DNA from: Gracilaria gracilis
Lineage: Eukaryota > Rhodophyta > Florideophyceae > Gracilariales > Gracilariaceae
Reading direction: 5' to 3'
Assembly (NCBI GenBank): GCA_030374805.1
Contig: JARGSG010000090.1
Location: forward strand, 248,001-312,000
DNA length: 64,000 bases
The notes below the pieces were generated by a model. The model did not search any database. It was not told the origin of the DNA and was given only the letters and a program-made list of their open reading frames with translations. The translations under genes were made by a program, and so were the position numbers. Positions 54,885 through 64,000 of this stretch are shown piece after piece; within the stretch, counting starts at the first letter, position 1, and the number at the start of each line of letters is the position of its first letter.

Positions 54885-56102
54885 AAACGAAGTTTATTTA
54901 TCACAGCGAAATTTTATAACTGCATAAAGAACAATAATCACATAAAACTATCTAATAGCCAGGTCATTCCTCCCCTTTTTCTCCACTACTGTAATCAAAC
55001 GGTTAGGCAAAGACCTGTACAGGTTTTCAACCAGTAAATCAGGCATTTGATTCCACACATATTCCACTTTGTCGGCCAACGCTTCCACAGACTCAAATTG
55101 AGTGTGGTCAGCGTACACGTGCCTGGCCAGCCAAGCCCACACATTCTCAATAATGTTGAGATCTGGGCTCTTCGCTGGCCAGTCCATTACCGTAACGTTA
55201 TGATCTTTGAGCCACCTCTTAGTAGCATTTGCTCGATGAGGACTAGCCCCATCATGCATTTTCACCTAGTGTCTCTGCCGCGTACGGCAACAAATCCTTC
55301 TGTAGAACTTCAACGTAGCTGTCTGAGGTTATATTCCTATCAAATGCAGTCAGAGAACCACCTCCGTAGTAGGGAATGCAGCCCCAAACCATTAAAGATT
55401 TCCACCCTGCACCCTTTTAGAAAATATCTCCGGTTCTTTCCTTAAGTCGTGCCAATACGAAGCCAAACCATCCGGACCGTCAAGGTTAAACTTTTTCTCG
55501 TCCGAAAAAATAACTTTCTTCCATTCAATAGAGTTCCAACTGAGCTTTTCTTTCGCAAATAAAACACGCTTTTTTTGTGTTGAGCGTTCTTGTAAGGGCC
55601 AGACTTCATGTTCTTATGCTTTAGATACGGTACTTCGTGTAGTATTTGTTGAATTCTCCTCGTAGTGACGTTCAAATTGTACTTTTTTTGGACATCACTT
55701 GCGCTGGACTGGTGCATTGTGACGTCACGAATGATAGTACGTTTGGTCTTTTCGGAGAGTTTTTGGTTTCTTGCTTTCCATTTGCGTTGTTGATTCTTCT
55801 TTGGCCGCATTAGAAACTTTTGAATGGTTGTACGGTGACGGTCGAGCTCGTCTGCAATCGCCTGGTGCGACATGCCGTGGGAGTAATGCGCTAGAATTTG
55901 CGCTTTTTCCACGTCTGTTAGAAGGGAACCACGGGGCATTATGGTGTTTTGGATAAGTACGGGGGCCTTTTAGGTGATTGGGAATGCAACGAGGAGGACG
56001 TTGTGACAATTTGAGCTTTTTAGAGCTACTCTAAAGCGCGCGCTTTCTGTTTTGAATGTGGTTGGTGTTATAAAGTTTCGCAGATATATATAAAGTTCGT
56101 TT
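54885..56102 (-). mobile_element. Tc1-like DNA transposon, copy 2
   Basis: Same family as 4897-6126. The inverted termini read AAACGAAGTTTATTTATCAC and (complement) AAACGAACTTTATATATATC, then GCGAAA.TTTATAAC in both. It is inserted in the AAT-flanked element. One transposase remnant is inside. Confidence 0.88.
54948..55939 (-). pseudogene. Tc1/mariner DD34E transposase, copy 2, frameshifted
   Basis: From ATG 55939 (MPRGSLLTDVEKAQ) the helix-turn-helix part is clean (HGMSHQAIADELDRHRTT). After KNAQHKK a run of A causes a frameshift, and further breaks follow, including one in SLMVWGC. The C-terminal part resumes at about 55265 with KMHDGASPHRANATKRWL (second Asp) and SPDLNIIENVWAW (Glu). Unlike copy 1 its C-terminus is readable to the end (LPNRLITVVEKKGRND). 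The two copies decayed independently and complement each other's breaks. Confidence 0.9.
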
Positions 56103-56473
56103 ATTATTATTGGTCTGCTGTGAACTTGCTTGGCTGTATGCTACTCTGTTTAGCACGTAAACTTGCTGGACGCTAGGACATGTGTTCTACGCGGTCCTTC
56201 AGAAGAAACACGTAAAGTATATTGTTCTAAATGTAAAATCCTGGTCTGAGATATAAAGATTTCGCTGACTGTAGTACGTAAACTCTCTAATGACCCTGTT
56301 TTTTAAACAGCTGTAAGTATTATATGTATAAGCGGTAGATTTGGTAGCTTTGCCAATTTTGAAAGAGATTACCAAAAATATGCAGATAACTAGTTTTTCT
56401 GCAGATTTTGACTGAGCAATCTAGACTTTAGCTCAAAACACATAGCTTTGTTTTCCTAGTAGGAGCTTTGCAA

Positions 56474-56700
56474 TTATAAAAACTACAGTTCTATCGACAA
56501 TGAGCCCATTCGGCCCGCTATTAAAATTTGTTTTAGCAAGCTCGTCATACTGCGCGTAGTAACGATCAAGAATGTTCTTTGTCAGATAGTCTTTCCGATC
56601 GGCAGCGATTGAAGACGGTGAACGTTGGCGCCAGGAGGCAATGGGTTTTTTGTGGGGCACAAAAATGTTCTTGCGACCGATAACTGCAGTGGAAAATGTC
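56474..56700 (-). pseudogene. unrecognised coding fragment beside Helitron B
   Basis: A minus-strand frame of about 70 codons reads ASWRQRSPSSIAADRKDYLT, NILDRYYAQYDELAKTNFN and GLIVDRTVVFII, running up to the Helitron junction. Composition looks protein-like, but no family or start is recognised. It may be a gene tail at a Helitron insertion. Confidence 0.3.
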
Positions 56701-58122
56701 TATTGTGTGATCTCTTTCTTCCTGAACAGAGTTATTTTTAGAGCAACGACTGCAATATGAAATGTCACTTAAAATTACTGAGGCCTTGGATCTCCAATTA
56801 AGCTATAGAGAGCACCGTTTGACTCCTTTTTAGCGTAGTTATTCAGCTATATGCGTAACTCTTGGTACCTTAAATTGGCCATAGCGAGTAATTAAAGTGG
56901 ATGGACACACAGATTACAAATTTGTTTTCTTCAGGAGCATTAACAAACTTAATGTAGCATCAGTTTTTCTGAGCATTATTTTATACCTTACCACATTTGT
57001 TTTGTGACTAACTTCAGGATCAATCTGTCCGGGTAACATATAGAACCATTTAGATTTATCTAAATTTTTATTTGTGTTAAAAAACGTAATTTACCGCGTT
57101 CCCCGGTGATATTCAAAGTCAGCATATCTATATATAAGTACTGATTTCTACTGAAATGTAATTCTTATCGTAAAATGTTAAGATTTTGACGTGAGACAGA
57201 TAAATGCTGAGGTAGGTCTAGTATAGGCTTTATACCGTTATTGGGTGTTTGACCCCTTCAGGCACCTCTCTACAAATTAAAATGGAATTTCTAAAACTCC
57301 TAAACTGTCACCAGATGCTTCTAGTGTCAGACCTTGTGAAAGACAACTCTGCTTCAGCCGTCTCCCTGATCACATCCCACATGGGGTTTAAGAGCACACT
57401 CGGAGTTCTACAAGATTCCTTCAAAGAACCTTATTGTACCTACTTCTGACTGTAGTAAAAGAGGTGTGAAAATTAAAAAAACAGATCAAAACATAAAACT
57501 AGAGTTTTAAAACATCAATAAATTCTTCTTCCGCTACAGACGTACATTGTTTCAACCGGCAAACAATTGCCGGACTGCAAAACAATAGGAAACCGCTTTT
57601 CAAATCTCATTGAAGTGTCTTCTGCGCTTATTACGACCTTTTCAAAACAAGTTGCTCCCAAACCCATACAGATTCCTAATTTTAAAGATGCTTTTTAGTG
57701 ACGAATTTGTTAACGCATCATGATGCCTAAAACACTTTAAATTATGTATGTTCAAGTACATACACCCCAAATTCTGCACCTACACAGCTTTACCGTGTGT
57801 CTCCCAGGAAGACGAGATCTCTTGAATCCCACATTGAGTTGGTTTGAATGTCGAGCCTTGAACAGATATACCTCTTCCCAATTACTGAGTTCTATGTCTC
57901 TCAAATCGGTCTTTTATTGTTGAAGACAAACCCAGGTCCAAGAATTGTCGAATGCTAATCTTCCCATTTTCTATTTGTGGTGGCTTTCTAGGCCAGTATA
58001 TATGGGGACTAAGATTCCGTATTGGTTTAATGGCTTAGCGGAGACGATTTGTTTCGGTCTGAGAGTTGAGATCTTGGTCGTTCGCTAGGGCTATTACAAG
58101 GGTGGAAGTTCATCGGAAACAT
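56701..58122. other. intergenic, no gene seen
   Basis: AT-rich and without frames, termini or inverted repeats that I can support. Confidence 0.55.
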
Positions 58123-58722
58123 TTAGATGTTCAAACACAATCCAAAGTTGAAAGCCACGCTGAGCAAATAGGCTATCGGGCCCTCCAACCAGCCATGTAG
58201 ATGTCCTTCAGTATACAAGAAAGGAAAGGGCGGCATTGGGGAGGACGGATTTGGAGGGTTATCGCGACACTCGTGATCTCGAAGGTACACAAGTCCCTTA
58301 ATGGTAGCATTCATTCCTTCTATGAACTTGTCCCTGCTGTTTCCATTAGGCCTCGACAAAATTTGCAGCTTAGCTTGCTCTCGTTCACAATAGTTGCTGT
58401 TTCGGTCGACGTCCGCTGGGATCACAAGACGAGGGCGCTCTATTAACAGTGGCGCCCATTTCTCCATTCTGACAATGAATTCCTGTTTGCACACATATCC
58501 TGGATTCACATTACCATGGTTGAAATTCTCCTGGAAAGGAATGTATCGGATTTCATTGTTACTTATAAATGCTTCCGAATGAGCTACGAAGCGCGCTGGG
58601 CCGCACGGTGTCCTCATACGACGAGAACGGCCTGCAATTGAGGATGAGAACGGAAGGTTGACTGGGCATGTTGAGGCAGAGGCGCATGCCACAAGGAGAA
58701 ACACAAACAATGTCTGGATCAT
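58123..58722 (-). CDS. small secreted protein of unknown function
   Basis: 199 aa from ATG 58722. A clear signal peptide (MIQTLFVFLLVACASAS) is followed by a mature chain with six or more Cys, for example TCPVNLPF, MRTPCGPARF, GYVCKQEF, SNYCEREQ and HECRDNPP, which suggests a disulfide-stabilised extracellular domain. One NAT sequon (GMNATIKG) could be glycosylated. No catalytic motif is recognised. It has the same architecture as the M15 peptidase gene: intronless, TATA box close by, stand-alone. Secreted unknowns of this size may serve the cell wall or defence, but that is inference. Confidence 0.72.
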   Translation of the reverse strand: MIQTLFVFLLVACASASTCPVNLPFSSSIAGRSRRMRTPCGPARFVAHSEAFISNNEIRYIPFQENFNHGNVNPGYVCKQEFIVRMEKWAPLLIERPRLVIPADVDRNSNYCEREQAKLQILSRPNGNSRDKFIEGMNATIKGLVYLRDHECRDNPPNPSSPMPPFPFLYTEGHLHGWLEGPIAYLLSVAFNFGLCLNI

Positions 58723-58788
58723 TTTGGAGTTGATGTAGATTGGGAGCTGGTGCCGTTTTTTTCAGATGAGAGTGAACTCAACCTTCTC

Positions 58789-58795
58789 CTTTATA
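58789..58795 (-). promoter_or_regulatory. TATA box of the secreted-protein gene
   Basis: The minus strand reads TATAAAG, 67 bp upstream of the ATG at 58722. The context CTATAAAGGAGAAGG resembles the ATATAAAAGGAGAGG at the M15 gene promoter. Confidence 0.6.
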
Positions 58796-60119
58796 GTGTG
58801 AGAAGAATCAGCAGGCAACCGTTCTTCAATCATGACAATGGCCATGCACCACAGTTGAAATCAGTTGATCAAAGTGGAATGAGGCTAAAACTTCGTTCAG
58901 GCCCATAACAACAGCGGTTTTCAAGGCCGTATAGATTCATTGTAGACTGCCATATGTATTGCAACGTTGTTGCTGTGAATGGAGACGCAAATACAGAGAG
59001 GATAGGTTCCTGCGATGAATGCTTTTCTGGCATTTACTGACAACGATGAAAAGTGTAGATGACCCGTAAACTTTTGGCGTTCCATGACATGCTTAGCGAC
59101 TTAATGAAAGCTTCATACATAAACATAACTTACAAAGATGAACCCTCAAGAAGTCGGTACGCATCGTGGGATTTGACATTTCGTTTTAACACGATGCGTA
59201 ACTCGGTGATGGCAGAAATATTAGAGCGAATGCCAGTGAGGCGTTGGAGGACAAGGCAGTACGCCTTGTCCTCCTCAGCACTGCGTTTATATGCAGTGCA
59301 GAATCCACAAAGTGCTCTCGTAAGCACTAAGATACAAACAGTTGAATAAACGGGTGCCACCTAATCTATACTACCTCTGACAAGAAATGGGACATCTATG
59401 GGCTGATGTAAACATTGCTGCATGAGCAGCATACACGTTTTTATACTACGTGTAGCTCACGGAACCTTGTCCAGAAGTTGTAAGCAGGTAAAATTAGTAC
59501 ATTATCGGCATAGAGAAACAAGATTAAGTATTTTCCGTGGCAGCAACCAGAAACTCATCAGCGTTATAGGTGCCTAAGTCAAACCCATGTCTAGAAAACT
59601 GGTTGGGTGTTGCTTTCGGCAAGCACGCAAGCGGAAAAAACGCAGCTGCAAAGCGCATTTGTGCATATTGTTCATGGGCAAAAACAATGACCTTGGGTGC
59701 AAGACGGGGCACCGTCATTTGCGTGTCATTCTGTTTGTTGCTATTGAAAGTTCAAATACATGAACTGCACGCCCTGTGTCACAAGAGAGCATAGCGCCAA
59801 TAGCTCAACCGTTTTCTAATGGTTGCGCCCGAAAACTATCTATCATACAGGTAAAGGTATACTGATGTGTATGGGTGGCGAATTAACGCGGGCCCCTCAC
59901 TCATCACCCAACTTTCTGAGCACGAGCAGAGTTGAACTCTTTCGTGCTGAAGATGACTACGAGGAGCGGTCTTAGCCGCTGCTGCCCTCAAATGCGTGAC
60001 AGTCACCCTCAGTTCGGTACATCGCTGTACACCTAAGAACCACGTGTGTACGTGGTGTACGTGTGTGTCCCATGTGGTGGACACGCTGCTGAAGTGTTGT
60101 CAAAAGTCCAATCATTTTC
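58796..60119. other. intergenic, no supported gene
   Basis: A hairpin GGACAAGGC-AGTAC-GCCTTGTCC lies near 59250-59272. Short frames at 59059-59349 and 59570-59794 have no motifs. Confidence 0.5.
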
Positions 60120-60158
60120 GTGCCGCCAGCACGAACCGATCACAACCGAACATGCTGC

Positions 60159-60881
60159 ATGGCTCGGAGGGACGAAGCCCCTCACCTCTCCCCACAACGG
60201 CAATGGCCTCCCCCGCCGCCGCGCGACAGCCCCCGAAGCTGGCGCCCCCCACACTCCTTCGAACCCTCGCGGCGCACTCTCGCGCTGCTGGTCGACGTCG
60301 ACAAGACCACGTGCGACACGCGTCAATTCCAAGGCGGCACGCCGAAGATCCGCGCCGGCATCCAAACCGCGTGCCACACGCACGCCGGCGGCCACGCAAT
60401 CGCCCTCATCTCCGGCCGCACCGAGCACCGTCTGCAAAACGCCACCGGCGACAGCTTCCCGCTGGCGGCGCGGCACGGCCGCGCGTTGGTGCTGTCGTCG
60501 CGCGAGGTGGTGCTCGTCGGCCCGCCCGTCGATCTCCGCGCGGAGATTCGCGCCGTGGAGGAATTTGCAAACTTGCTCAACGTGCCGTTCTGGAATGACG
60601 GCGACAGCGTGGAGATTGGCTTTCAGGGGGGACGCGAGGGTTTGAAACCGGTGGTGGAGATTTTCATGCGCCATTTGGTGCAACGACGCCCGCAGGAGCT
60701 GCAGTTGCTGCCGTTGAAAAAGGTCACGGAGATTATCCCTTGTGGCGTGGGCAAAGGCATGACGTTGGATTATTTCATGGACAATGACCCTAGGTTTAGT
60801 GATACGTTTGTCTTGTACTTTGGCGATGACTTGAATGATATTCCGGCGGGCAGGGCGGCGCAGAGGCGTGGAGGGCTCTAG
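60159..60881 (+). CDS. trehalose-phosphatase-like HAD protein, truncated
   Basis: About 240 aa from ATG 60159. GC-rich compared with its surroundings. HAD motifs appear in order (numbered from an upstream GTG at 60120): LLVDVDKTTCD (nucleophile Asp59 and Asp61), ALISGRT (98-101), CGVGKGMTLDYF (Lys212) and YFGDDLNDI (235-240). The spacing and the SGR...KG...GDD pattern fit trehalose-6-phosphate phosphatase/OtsB rather than other sugar phosphatases. Motif I has Lys in place of the usual Gly (DxDGT), which may affect activity. The chain ends 13 residues after the last motif, where family members continue about 20-30 residues. A late frameshift is possible. Confidence 0.65.
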   Translation: MARRDEAPHLSPQRQWPPPPPRDSPRSWRPPHSFEPSRRTLALLVDVDKTTCDTRQFQGGTPKIRAGIQTACHTHAGGHAIALISGRTEHRLQNATGDSFPLAARHGRALVLSSREVVLVGPPVDLRAEIRAVEEFANLLNVPFWNDGDSVEIGFQGGREGLKPVVEIFMRHLVQRRPQELQLLPLKKVTEIIPCGVGKGMTLDYFMDNDPRFSDTFVLYFGDDLNDIPAGRAAQRRGGL

Positions 60882-61290
60882 GACCCGAAAGATGGTGACA
60901 ACAATATTTTCAGATCAAACCATGCACTGAACTCATGACAATCACTCTATCAATAACAATCTAAAATTGGCGAATTTCCCGCAATTCCCTGTACGCATTG
61001 TTGCGCCACGACCGGCGTCTGACAGAAGCGGTAGATATTGCTAGCTGTTCATTGCTGTGAAGTCACAAGTTCTGATTTCACAGAAAACGTAGCCCTAATA
61101 TGGATGCAGGCAGATATAATCGCCCTACCCGTGCTTTCTTGTCTGCGATAGAAATGAATTGCTATATTTATGGCATCTCCTCTGAGTTTATTATTGAAAT
61201 CTTGGCAATTCATGTGTGTCATATATCAAATAAAGCAATACATGTTCTCAACGTAGATCAAAGGGTACAACGTTGGCCTTGATCGTATAT
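60882..61290. other. 3' intergenic region, no gene seen
   Basis: It separates the convergent HAD and PL7 genes. No feature is supported. Confidence 0.5.
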
Positions 61291-62010
61291 TTAAGACCAA
61301 TCAAGCTCTTTGAACTTGGTGCGGGCAGAAGCAGTATCGCTACTGGCCTTGTTAATATAAGCACCAGCCTTGAAGTAACAAGTTGGATACCGCTTCCAGA
61401 ATGCCATAGTTGCCTCATTGAGCACACGGGAACCACTAATCCAAATGCTCACTTTGCTATTTTTTACCCGAATCTTGTAGCTCTTGGTACCCGTGTGGCG
61501 CTGAGCGAGAAACTTCTTGTGGACATCGCCACTTCCAAGTCCATCCCTCAGGGTGGAGATAATGCAATCCGAGTAGGTCTTCCCGTTCTCTTTGTAGCTC
61601 CTCCGCCAACTGACTCGCAATGCAGGCTTAGAAGCACCAGAATGCACTTGCAGAAAGGTAATCTCGTCCAGGCCAGACGCAGGCTTTGGCAACGCGATTT
61701 CGGCGTGAAGCGTATTGGACGACTCGACAGACCAAGCTGCCTTGTCACCGTTGGTCTTCATTTCACGGAGCTCGGAGCGCTTGGAGGAACCTTTCATCTG
61801 GAACTGCATGTAGGTGCCGCCCTGCAGGTGAAAAGATGCGGATGAATAGCCAAAAAGGTCGAAGGCGGCAGTGCTTGAATCCGGGGCTTGCAGCTTTGCT
61901 CTTGCCAGCACCGGGCGGAACTTGGATTTGGTGGACGGCGCCGTATAGGCCAGAACCTCACGCAAGCACAGAGAACACACGACACAGAGCAGCACGAAAA
62001 GTGGCTGCAT
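61291..62010 (-). CDS. secreted PL7-family (alginate lyase-like) polysaccharide lyase
   Basis: 239 aa from ATG 62010. A signal peptide (MQPLFVLLCVVCSLCLREVLA) precedes a single jelly-roll-sized domain. PL7 signatures are all present: KRSELREM (residues 77-84, active-site Arg and Glu), ITFLQVHS (QVH at 121-123, Gln and His) and CYFKAGAYIN (211-220, catalytic Tyr). The enzyme beta-eliminates uronic-acid polymers outside the cell. In the family, QVH rather than QIH is linked to poly-mannuronate preference. Red algae do not make alginate, so the substrate may be another glucuronan or a competitor's or partner's wall. Intronless, complete and close to the family's core length. Confidence 0.85.
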   Translation of the reverse strand: MQPLFVLLCVVCSLCLREVLAYTAPSTKSKFRPVLARAKLQAPDSSTAAFDLFGYSSASFHLQGGTYMQFQMKGSSKRSELREMKTNGDKAAWSVESSNTLHAEIALPKPASGLDEITFLQVHSGASKPALRVSWRRSYKENGKTYSDCIISTLRDGLGSGDVHKKFLAQRHTGTKSYKIRVKNSKVSIWISGSRVLNEATMAFWKRYPTCYFKAGAYINKASSDTASARTKFKELDWS

Positions 62011-62729
62011 TTTGGATACTGCTCAACAGTGCAATCTTCTTGCCTGAATCAAAACGGATGCTTCCGGGCGGGTCGATGTGGGAGTGAGCAAGAAAGGGGT
62101 GCTGATGTGCCGGGTGCACTTTGTACACAGCGGAAATGATGTGCTTTTGTTCGACAGTCCGCAATAAATATAGCTATATATCAGAGACATGGCTCGCGCG
62201 AGCCAAACGTTGCGTTAAAAATTTATATGCGGCTTGGGCGAGAATGTTCGTATTGGTGCAAGAGGCATGACTCATATAACAATGCACGTGATGCATTTGA
62301 TATAGAAAAACCGCCTCCCCAGTGAGTCGCTTTGTCAGCATGCAATAGAACGCTGTTCACAGCGCATTGTATGACGATAGTTTCTAAAAAGCGTCAAATA
62401 ACAAACTCACTGGGGAGGCGGTTTGCCCAATATATATCCGATGAGTCGTTTCCAAAACCGAGAGCCCCGTTTTTGCAAGAGCTTCTGGATATAACGGGGC
62501 CCGTTATCGTCCGAAAATTCTGACTGATAAGTAATGTTATCATCAGTATTAATAACGTTTTCCTGGTGTCTCGTCGAAACGTGATTTTTGCTCTGAGAGC
62601 AAGAGGCCCCTTTTTTCTTCAATCGCGCATTGAATTTTTAAAATTATTAAAATACGTTTTGCTTGTTGGCGCTCAAGATGTTTGGAGAAATAGAGAAACC
62701 AGATATGTTTGTCACGTGAGACACAGTAA
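62011..62729. other. upstream region of the PL7 gene with a foldback repeat
   Basis: TATA-like sequence (TATATAGCTATA) lies on the minus strand near 62170-62181. A foldback repeat at 62308-62424 and a short palindrome ATAACGGG-G-CCCGTTAT near 62491-62507 follow. No gene. Confidence 0.5.
62308..62424. repeat. 117-bp foldback repeat
   Basis: Perfect arms, AAACCGCCTCCCCAGTGAGT-type on the left and its complement ACTCACTGGGGAGGCGGTTT on the right, with about 78 bp between. Confidence 0.8.
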
Positions 62730-63589
62730 TCAGAGCTTCGAGAAGCTGCGCTTCTCCAAAGAAATGGTCGCAAAGCTCCTTGCTAACCAGATGAGGTTCC
62801 TAATCAGTTCTTAGGTTTTGGAATTTTTCAGAAATACGTCTGGGAAAAATTTGTAATTAAGAGAAGTCTTTTGAAATATAAACAAAAATCATTTTTGTGC
62901 TTTAGTCAGGAGCATATTTTTGCTACTTATTTTTATGGTTGGAAGCCATATAGTCAAGCGTTTTTGGCAGCAATCAGTGAAATTAGTCAAAACATAGTCA
63001 GGTTTAAGTATTAACGTTAATTTAAGCGTTCTGTACTGTCTCATACAAGTTGTTGTTAGTTTATGACAATAACTAGGTCTCTTTAGAACCACATTGGCAC
63101 TAAACCAAGGGCCACAAATTTGTAGTAAAAAATTGTTCTACTTTGTTCTACAAATAACAACCTATAATTTACGGTACCAAATAATTGGTACGAAGGTTAA
63201 AAAACCCCTGTAGAAGGTTGTTATAAAGAAAAGCAATTCTAGGAGTCAGCATAATTACCAATCCAGAATGAGGGAACTCTGGATAATTTTTTTTTAGTAA
63301 TTTCATTTGTTGGCAGTGAAATGATCCAAACAAGTGATCTGTCCAGAAAGGCAACAAAATGCGCCGTGTGACACGGCGCATTTGTAGGAGTGAATAGGCT
63401 GCTCAATGGCCCTGTTTTTGAAACAGCTGTAAGCATTCTATGTATAAGCGGTAGATATGGCAGCTACGCCAATTTTAAAAGAGATTATAAAAAATAAGCA
63501 GATTGTTAGTTTTCCTGCAGATTTTGACTGAGCAATCTATATTTTAGCTCAAAACACATAGCTTTGTCTTCCTAGTAGGAGCTTTGCGA
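62730..63589 (-). mobile_element. non-autonomous Helitron (copy C), 860 bp, uninterrupted
   Basis: The minus-strand 5' end is A|TCGCAAAGCTCCTACTAG. The 3' end is hairpin GAGAAG-CGCAG-CTTCTC followed by GAAGCTCTGA|T. The central palindrome is at 63357-63383. This copy gives the empty-site reference for the insertions in copies B and F. No coding frame, no target duplication, insertion between A and T. Confidence 0.92.
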
Positions 63590-64000
63590 TAAAGGTTTTT
63601 GGCCAGCAATGAAATACAAAAGTGGAATTTGACACTTGGGTTTTTTTAACACGTGCGTTTTTGTATATAAAAATTGTCTCTTTAATGGTATGCAGGGCGC
63701 TGACATACAGAGGTTGTCAAGTTTTGTATCGCCATACTTATGGGCACAAGAGTAACTTTGACGCCAGATTAAGGCATACATCGATACTTCTAAAGTAGAT
63801 CTATCGTTTTAGATGCAAACTTCGAAGATAGTTCAAGGAGAACATAAAAAGTATGGCGTTACAAAATTGATTTGTAACGCAGCCAAAATAGCAAACTTAC
63901 TGCAGCATATATTTGATTGTACAAACCGCTGGTGACCATCTGGTTTGTTAGTTATGTAGAAGTTTCTCTAAATCAGTCACTTACGGTGATTTTGGCTACA
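63590..64000. other. right edge, no gene seen
   Basis: AT-rich, with short frames only. No feature is supported. Confidence 0.5.

Larger units (their letters stand above)
54385..56288. mobile_element. 3-bp-TSD DNA element (TSD AAT) built of ACGAAATTCGT repeats, holding a Tc1 copy
   Basis: The ends AGAGAATTAACGCACTAC and (complement) AGAGAGTTTACGTACTAC are flanked by AAT (54382-54384 and 56289-56291). The interior 54398-54720 is full of the palindromic word TACGAAATTCGTA and half-words. The Tc1-like element at 54885-56102 interrupts it. The original length was about 0.69 kb, without coding capacity. Confidence 0.8.
51453..56473 (-). mobile_element. non-autonomous Helitron (copy B) with two nested elements
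   Basis: The minus-strand 5' end is A|TTGCAAAGCTCCTACTAG (TCGC mutated to TTGC). The 3' end has hairpin CGAGAAGC-TT-GCTTCTCG and CTGA|T. The central palindrome lies at about 54334-54360. It is interrupted at 51766-54013 and 54385-56288 by elements with 3-bp target duplications. The remaining Helitron sequence matches the uninterrupted copy at 62730-63589 throughout. Confidence 0.9.

Noticed and set aside
59790..59840. tRNA-like start GCGCCAATAGCTCAAC
   Set aside because: No B box or closing acceptor sequence follows within 90 bases.

Overview
The window looks like nuclear DNA of an intron-poor eukaryote, most plausibly a multicellular red alga of the Chondrus type (inference). It holds single-exon genes for a plant/alga-style NADPH oxidase, small secreted proteins behind TATA boxes, and a secreted PL7 lyase, isolated between long tracts of transposon debris. 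There are no operons, Shine-Dalgarno sites, rRNA genes, convincing tRNA genes or CRISPR arrays. The taxon cannot be proven from the sequence alone.

Layout. 1-4.9 kb: a decayed Ty1/copia retrotransposon on the minus strand, carrying a foldback MITE and a copia-type half-tRNA primer site. 4.9-6.1 kb: a Tc1-like DD34E element. 6.2-6.8 kb: an amine-oxidase-like gene remnant. 7.4-8.1 kb: a secreted M15 peptidase. 9.0-22 kb: PIF/Harbinger territory. A 2.6-kb element (TSD ACT) sits inside an 8.5-kb element (TSD AAT) that also holds two broken host-like genes, and a third Harbinger element follows. 22.8-31 kb: a small hypothetical gene, a palindrome-rich DNA element, an NADPH oxidase/ferric reductase gene and a duplicated zinc-finger gene. 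33.1-41.1 kb: a membrane-anchored PI-PLC-like gene split by a Helitron, which itself holds a 5.5-kb tyrosine-recombinase (DIRS-like) retrotransposon and a tRNA-derived SINE. 42-50 kb: a C2H2 gene, an unknown 568-aa gene, a free-standing Helitron and a piggyBac-like element with a convergent accessory gene. 51.4-56.5 kb: another Helitron containing two 3-bp-TSD elements, one holding a pogo-like element and the other a Tc1-like element. 58-62 kb: a secreted unknown protein, a trehalose-phosphatase-like HAD protein and the PL7 lyase. 62.7-63.6 kb: a clean Helitron copy.

The unifying feature is a family of non-autonomous Helitrons. They start with TC, end with CTGA, insert between A and T, have a 3' hairpin and usually a central palindrome. 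Five ends-defined copies and one partial copy occur in 64 kb, and they act as landing pads for other elements. A second theme is that the Harbinger and piggyBac elements each pair a transposase with a convergent accessory gene. A third is that the transposon reading frames are broken mainly by in-frame nonsense codons, which suggests C-to-T decay of methylated or targeted repeats. Recognisable host genes have clean frames, apart from the Helitron-split PI-PLC gene and a few remnants.
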